DNA from: Clytia hemisphaerica
Lineage: Eukaryota; Cnidaria; Hydrozoa; Leptothecata; Clytiidae
DNA length: 64,000 nucleotides
NCBI GenBank assembly: GCA_902728285.1
Contig: CACVBU010000854.1
Span: 215,954-279,953, forward strand
Direction: 5' to 3'
Both the position numbers and the translations under genes were made by a program. The first letter of the stretch is position 1; each line of letters opens with the position of its first letter. This document shows, in pieces, positions 59,201 through 64,000 of the stretch. Under the pieces are notes generated by a model. It did no database searches. It saw only the letters and a list, made by a program, of their open reading frames with translations, and was not told where the DNA came from.

Positions 59201-61542
59201 GATTAACAAAGGTAATGTCCAAGACCGAGGGTAAATCACTTATGGTAAATATACCATATTCTCGATCCACAGGAATAACTTTTATAGATGAGCCTTACAA
59301 CCGGAACAAAACAATACAATAATGGATTTTATTGAGATTAATTAGGATCAAGCAGACCTTTAAGTTAAGGTATTTATGAGAGACGAATAGTATTTTCCTC
59401 TCGACATTTTTAATTTCAAAGATTTCAGAAGCAAGAAAGTCTATCATGCCTGCAAAAGTATCAGGTTTCAATTTATATTGTCTTGTAACAGCCACAATCA
59501 CAATTGACGCCCTTTCAACACCCTTGGACATTACATCTTCAAGTGAACGCCCTTCGCCCTCAGTGTTCATCCAAACCTTGAAAACAAAGTAATAATAAGA
59601 AAGATTTGAACAATATATGGACTATATTTCGAGGATCTGAGTTTTAGCGAGTCGACTTGCCCTATAAAGAGATCGTAACACTCTTCTAATATAACAAATC
59701 TAAAACACTAGATAGAGCTCTGTCTTTCTTGAGCGACGGCTGTTGAAGCATATTAATGAGCCATTTTTACTGAGCAAACCACAGTTCAGTACCGGCAATA
59801 TAATCAATCAGAACAAACAACCTACATGGCGGAAAACAAGGAGGCGATTAGAATGGTTTCCATTGATCAAATTGCCGACACGTCAATGTTCTTATAAAGG
59901 ATTATCTTGCTTCAGCCAGGGACAGATAAGCTCTATTTTTATGACTCTTCTGAGCCTATACTGCTTACCTGTAATCCACTCCTGTTAAGCTCGTCGCGAA
60001 TTTTGATGACGAGCGGTTGCGCGTCACTTTCGTATGAAATCATCACGTGACCTGGGGATGCTGGACGAATTTCTCGTGTACCTGAAACACGAAATGAAGA
60101 TTATTCTTAAGGTTAGATGAGGAGAAACAAAATCGAAAATTAACATAACTCTTAACTGGAACTTGACTTTTTTCACTGTTTGGGGCGGGAGGGCTAATAC
60201 AAAAATTGGAGTACAGAAATTTCAATTCTCTGACCAGTGGGTAATAAGATTCAAAACTTAAATACCAATAAGGATTGAAAATCTCTTTTTGTGGAGATTT
60301 CAAATTATTTGCTACTCGAAATTCAATGGGGATTCTAAAAATTATGGTATCTTTCCAAGTTTGAGTGAGATGTTGTATCTAACAGACCTTAGCTTTTCCG
60401 ACGAGGATTTAAGACATAAAGAGGGTATTCAATCGGCGGTGCACATATCCCCTTCTTTTACCTTTAATATCATATTTATCTTCACATTCCCAGATGACAC
60501 CAGCAGCTGCCGTGTGTAAACGCATGTTCGATGACGCCTGGAAAATATAAATATGAAATATTAAAAAATATAAAAAAATATACTTTACTTACAGCCCTAT
60601 CTTATTGGGTGGCTTAAAACTTTGTGTCTTTTCCAGTGAGTGGGGATTAAAGTTAAGTGTAATTTTCAAAAATGGATGACATTTTTAGGAAATGCACCGT
60701 CGCCGAAGACGATATTTAGGAAGACTTTTTCCGGTAGGTAATAGGCTGCCGGTACCCACTAACGGGTTCGTGCTCTTTATACCTCCTGTGGTTTTGTAGA
60801 GATCTACCAATTAGACTAGGTATGTAAAGATCTACAGGAGCTTTGACAATAGGATGTCCATGTTTAATTTAGGAACACAATTTAACAGTGCGTGCAGTTT
60901 CAGCAACAATTATTTGAATGAAATCTGAAACGTTGAAAATTGGTTCCCAGACAAAATGAGAAAGAAGGATTCAAATTATACCGAGAGCTCTCTTAGCATA
61001 TTGATCAATTTGGACATTCCACGTAAAATATCTTTGGCTTCCCGACAGAATGACAGGTTCCACAATGCATTGCAAGCAGCAATCCTCTCCTCGTCATCAT
61101 ACGCATATTTCAAAAGTTTGTGAAGGATTTCTTGACCCGAATTCCGAGTAATCTAAAAAATTGATAAGAAATTAACATCACCCACTTTTAACTACTTTAG
61201 GAAGCTGCAATCTCAAACAAAATTCCTCTTACATCAAATTTGAGTGACCTAAGGTCTCGTTCATTGTTCAACAAAAAATATAATTGTAAATTTCAAGAAA
61301 TGCTGGACAACACTAGAGCCTAGATGATGGAATGAGGCACAAATTTAAGTAATTAAAGCAGAAAAAGATCAATAGCCAGTATGGAGCTCGATAACCCACA
61401 GCACTTACCAGCACTTTATTACTGTTATGACCAGCTAATCGAGACAAACAACCAGCTAGTTCAGCAGCATAAAAATCATGGTGAGTGTGTTCAGAATGCT
61501 CCAATGATTTGTCCAAGAATTGAAGAACACGAATGACCGAAC
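56244..61542 (-). CDS. Armadillo-TIR domain protein (5'-partial)
   Basis: Minus-strand exons in matching phase: 61542-61409, 61152-60982, 60537-60462, 60081-59969, 59576-59450, 58875-58657. Two probable terminal exons, 56969-56894 and 56360-56244 (stop), match each other in phase but at least one exon before them is missing. The first exons carry armadillo helices (ERIAACNALWNLSFC; GCLSRLAGHN). The next three form a full TIR domain: GHVMISYESD (strand A), GLQVWMNTEGEG (BB loop region), ASIVIVAVTRQYK, EIDYAHTLRKTIIPI and DGWLKELV. The conserved TIR Glu codon is split: G ends exon 59450 and AA opens exon 58875, across an intron with a GC donor. TIR domains act in innate signalling or cleave NAD (as in SARM1, which is ARM-SAM-TIR); no SAM domain is seen here. 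Upstream ARM exons lie outside or were not found. Confidence 0.8.
57600..57810 (+). mobile_element. Dispersed MITE-like family, copy 3
   Basis: TTTTTTTATAAGAACATTCA, ATTACCATTTTGTGAGTATT, TTTTTGTCCATTTTC and CATTTCGGCCATTAAAGCC in the order seen at 50704-50975, ending AAAACACGTGTATGG. It lies in an intron of the armadillo-TIR gene. Confidence 0.65.
58425..58620 (+). mobile_element. tRNA-like Pol III sequence, probable SINE remnant
   Basis: GC-rich island with a B-box match (AGTTCGAGTC, near 58468), preceded by a GAGC-TATAT-GCTC stem-loop like an anticodon arm, and followed by a hairpin (CCTACTTCGTAAGGAGTAGG, 58572-58591) and CCCCAGTGGGG. No full cloverleaf. It lies within an intron of the armadillo-TIR gene. 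Confidence 0.35.
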
Positions 61543-61669
61543 CTGAAATGAGAATAATAGAAAGTTTATGTGCTAAACTTTTGAAGACATCAGAGTGATT
61601 TGAAATAATCCACAGTTTTGACCCACAAAATCTTGGTAAAAGTGTTGATTTACCGTCGCATTGAATCAA

Positions 61670-63059
61670 TCAGGATCTAGATCTAGAGAAATCAGAAATT
61701 AACCATCTCCGTCGTTGAAAAACACAAATGCATAAATTTAGAGAGAATTTATGTAAAACACTAAACATATTTTTGTTTTAGATCAACAACTCCTATTTTC
61801 GGGTCAGCCCTGGGGTTGCTTAGCATTCTAGCTCATTTTCAGAAAGATTCTCTTTGACCACCCGTAATGTATACCATTTTTATACTTACTGGGCTATGGT
61901 TAGCAGGGGCGGTGCGACACCCCTGCAAAACATGCACTCGCAGGGTATGCTCCGGAGTCTTTTTTGTCGCAGCTTGTTTTTAGCCTACCCGGAGTTGTTT
62001 TTCCGAATCATTCGTTAGTGTCATTAGATTTATTTTACTGACTTAAAGTCCGCGGTAAAGATGAGAAAACTGTTTATCAAGTCGCGTTACAGGAAGCGTG
62101 AATTCGAGTCTGTATTTTAGATTTTGTGTACAAAACGTTTTGCAGGCTTGCATCCTGCAAAATTTTGCAGAAAGACCTGGATGAGGTCAAAATGCAGGGT
62201 TTGCCCGGGATTTGATGGCTGTTAGTGTCAAAACGTTAAAAGTCAAGACTCGTCAAATGGCTTTGGATGCTTGGAGAAGAAAAAACAGAATAGACAGTCC
62301 TGATTTTATCTAATTTGTCGCAAATTCTGAAGGGTTTTGAAGCCTGCACATTTTCGATCTTCTCCAAATTCGTCATCTGAGGGCTGCCATCAAGGTCATA
62401 TCAATGTTTGTTTTTCTTCTTATGGTTATCTTCTGAAATCCATTGCAACAAGGAAAGTCAAATCTGTAAGGTATGTGGTATTTTTTTCTTTTATTTACTG
62501 CCTGCATGTTATCAATTATAATCTGATAATCTGATAAGTGCAGGAAAAACTGCTTCCCTTCCCCCTCTTTTCTCTACTTATCTGCCTCTGGGCTATGACC
62601 TGTCATAATTTTTGGTAATCAACAAAACCACTTGTTGTGTGTGGTGAGTGAGTGATGATTGAGTGAGTGGCCAATCATGAAATATTTATAAGATATTTGA
62701 TCAATCGGGGTACGTAGTTACTGTTTGTTTGGCCAATCACTCTGCTCTGGCTAAGAAAAGGTTGACGACAGGAGATGAATTTGTGGCAATTTAAGAGGCA
62801 AAGGGACAACCAACCTATTGTGGTTTTATTTTGAAATAAGAGAAAAAATAACATTGAAAATTTTGTGATTCTGACCTTGACACCCTTATGTTTTTAATAT
62901 GTTTTGGCCGGTTAAAATATTTTTCTGGGGAGAGAAAGAGCTGTGTGGGTTTTTCGCACACTATTTTGAGGTACACAAACAGATTGTATTTGACTATGTT
63001 TAGTTTACGGGCCAGCACCTGCCAGTCAAGTACTGCTCATAAAAACTGCACGACAATCT
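61670..63059. other. Gene-free or decayed stretch
   Basis: No intact exon. Positions 62220-62475 contain plus-strand coding-like fragments (VKTLKVKTRQMALDAWRRK, stop, then KPAHFRSSPN... to a GTATGT donor at 62471), possibly the decayed upstream part of the OTU-like sequence. Repeated TGCAGG/CCTGCAAAA blocks lie at 61920-62210. Confidence 0.4.
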
Positions 63060-63470
63060 TAAAAATGATTTCTCTATTTTGTTTTAGTTCTCTTCCAAAT
63101 GGAAATTGCCTGTACAGTTCCATTTCTCTCCATCTTGTGGGCAACAATTCTTTGATGGATACACTTCGATGTCTTGCACGTGTGCAGAACTTTTCCTGAA
63201 TTGTAAGTATTATTCTCAGAACCAAAAAACCCATCCAAGAAGTTTAGTAGATTGGCGCATGAAGCATTGCGGTTGGCAGTTACCACAGTCAGCCAGATTA
63301 ATTTCATTGAATGTCCAGTTGTCTTAAACGTTAAGATGTAGCTTGCTAGTTGCCCATCCCTGAGTAGCCCCATACTGAATGGATTATTTTGCACCTTCAC
63401 ATGGTTGGTACGAAATCTTTGTAAACACTGAAAGTCTGCTAATAAGATGAGTGAAACCATATTTAAACTT
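63060..63470 (+). pseudogene. OTU-like cysteine-protease fragment, frameshifted
   Basis: After an acceptor (TTTTGTTTTAG) the plus strand reads LPNGNCLYSSISLHLVG and MDTLRCLA. This resembles the OTU protease start (P-D/N-G-NC-L-F/Y) followed by a conserved LR helix. OTU enzymes are cysteine proteases that cleave ubiquitin. Frame changes near 63180 and 63230 are needed to continue into ELFLNCKYYSQN and then FSRLAHEALRLAVTTVSQIN before stops. OTU domains of this type are common in invertebrate transposon-related proteins, so this is probably a transposon relic; that is inference. Confidence 0.5.
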
Positions 63471-64000
63471 AAAGGAAACAACAGAATGGAAGAATAATTC
63501 AATCAAATTGATGATGTGTACCTAACATTTAGTTTCTTGGAAGTTTTTGGATTCAAAATTTTCCCTGTAAACAACACATTAATCAATTTTCTAATGAAAT
63601 ACTCTTTTCTTGAGCAGTCTGAATGAAATAGTTTTGCTCTTTTTCTCTAAATTTTCATTTGAAATGGCAAAAGGCTATTATTATTAATCTGCTTGAAATT
63701 ATTTAAGTCACCTTTTGGCAGCAATAAGATAAATAAATTTGACATAATAAGAATCAAAATTATATCAAAAAATTTTAGACAGTTCAGTAAATATTATTAT
63801 TATTGTTATTGCTTTTATCACGATCAGATAAAGGTTTTTGTATAATTTATAATCTTTGGTGTTCTATTGTATTATTTTGCTATCATTTTTCATATTTTTG
63901 TGTAAAGTTCAAAAAGTTCTTATAAAAATTCATGATAGTTATGATTTTTGTCATTGATATAATGAATTGCCAATGTTTTACACCTCCTTTCTCTTTCCTT
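63471..64000. other. Gene-free AT-rich end of window
   Basis: Nothing supported. A short TTATTATTATTGTTATTG run lies at 63795-63812. Confidence 0.5.

Overview
The window is AT-rich eukaryotic DNA with spliced genes, GT-AG introns, TATA boxes, and dense MITEs, retrotransposon remnants and satellites. A cysteine-string DnaJ gene and an armadillo-TIR gene make it animal. The repeat-choked, intron-rich texture suggests a sponge or cnidarian, but the species cannot be named from sequence alone.

Layout. 1-2.3 kb: decayed non-LTR retrotransposon (minus). 2.3-7.7 kb: no gene; local repeats and two TA-flanked MITEs. 7.76-8.99 kb (perhaps to 11.6 kb): 3' exons of a membrane-protein gene (minus), tetraspanin-like at best. 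12.1-14.3 kb: broken CR1/L2-type retrotransposon (plus). 14.4-20.0 kb: transposon block with a 672-bp palindromic element, a 350-bp MITE, and a 3.1-kb Mutator-like element (9-bp target duplication) that encloses a probable non-autonomous Helitron. 21.7-22.4 kb: near-perfect 348-bp tandem duplication.

23.1-34.5 kb is the most interesting part. A 12-exon plus-strand gene encodes a superfamily-3 (parvovirus/PLV-type) helicase. A two-exon minus-strand gene encodes a Crypton-like tyrosine recombinase with an N-terminal zinc-finger-like motif and a C-terminal telobox-like Myb domain. Between them is a small charged minus-strand ORF with its own TATA box. The helicase and recombinase genes converge. 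A GTAGCCCTG-based satellite lies in helicase intron 2 and again next to the recombinase gene. I read this as a candidate composite mobile element in which the recombinase excises or integrates and the helicase replicates. Exon 2 of the helicase carries a 110-bp duplication that breaks the frame, so this copy may be dead.

38.8-43.8 kb: 3' four exons of a DNAJC5/cysteine-string-protein gene (minus), with a ~3.4-kb satellite in one intron. 44-54 kb: no confident gene; TTCGAT-rich elements, a tRNA-derived SINE, and a perfect 398-copy (GTCA)n array. 54-61.5 kb: armadillo-TIR gene (minus) with exons in consistent phase and the conserved TIR glutamate codon split by a GC-AG intron. 63.0-63.5 kb: broken OTU-like sequence.

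Exon boundaries were inferred by eye from splice motifs and reading phase. No database search was possible.
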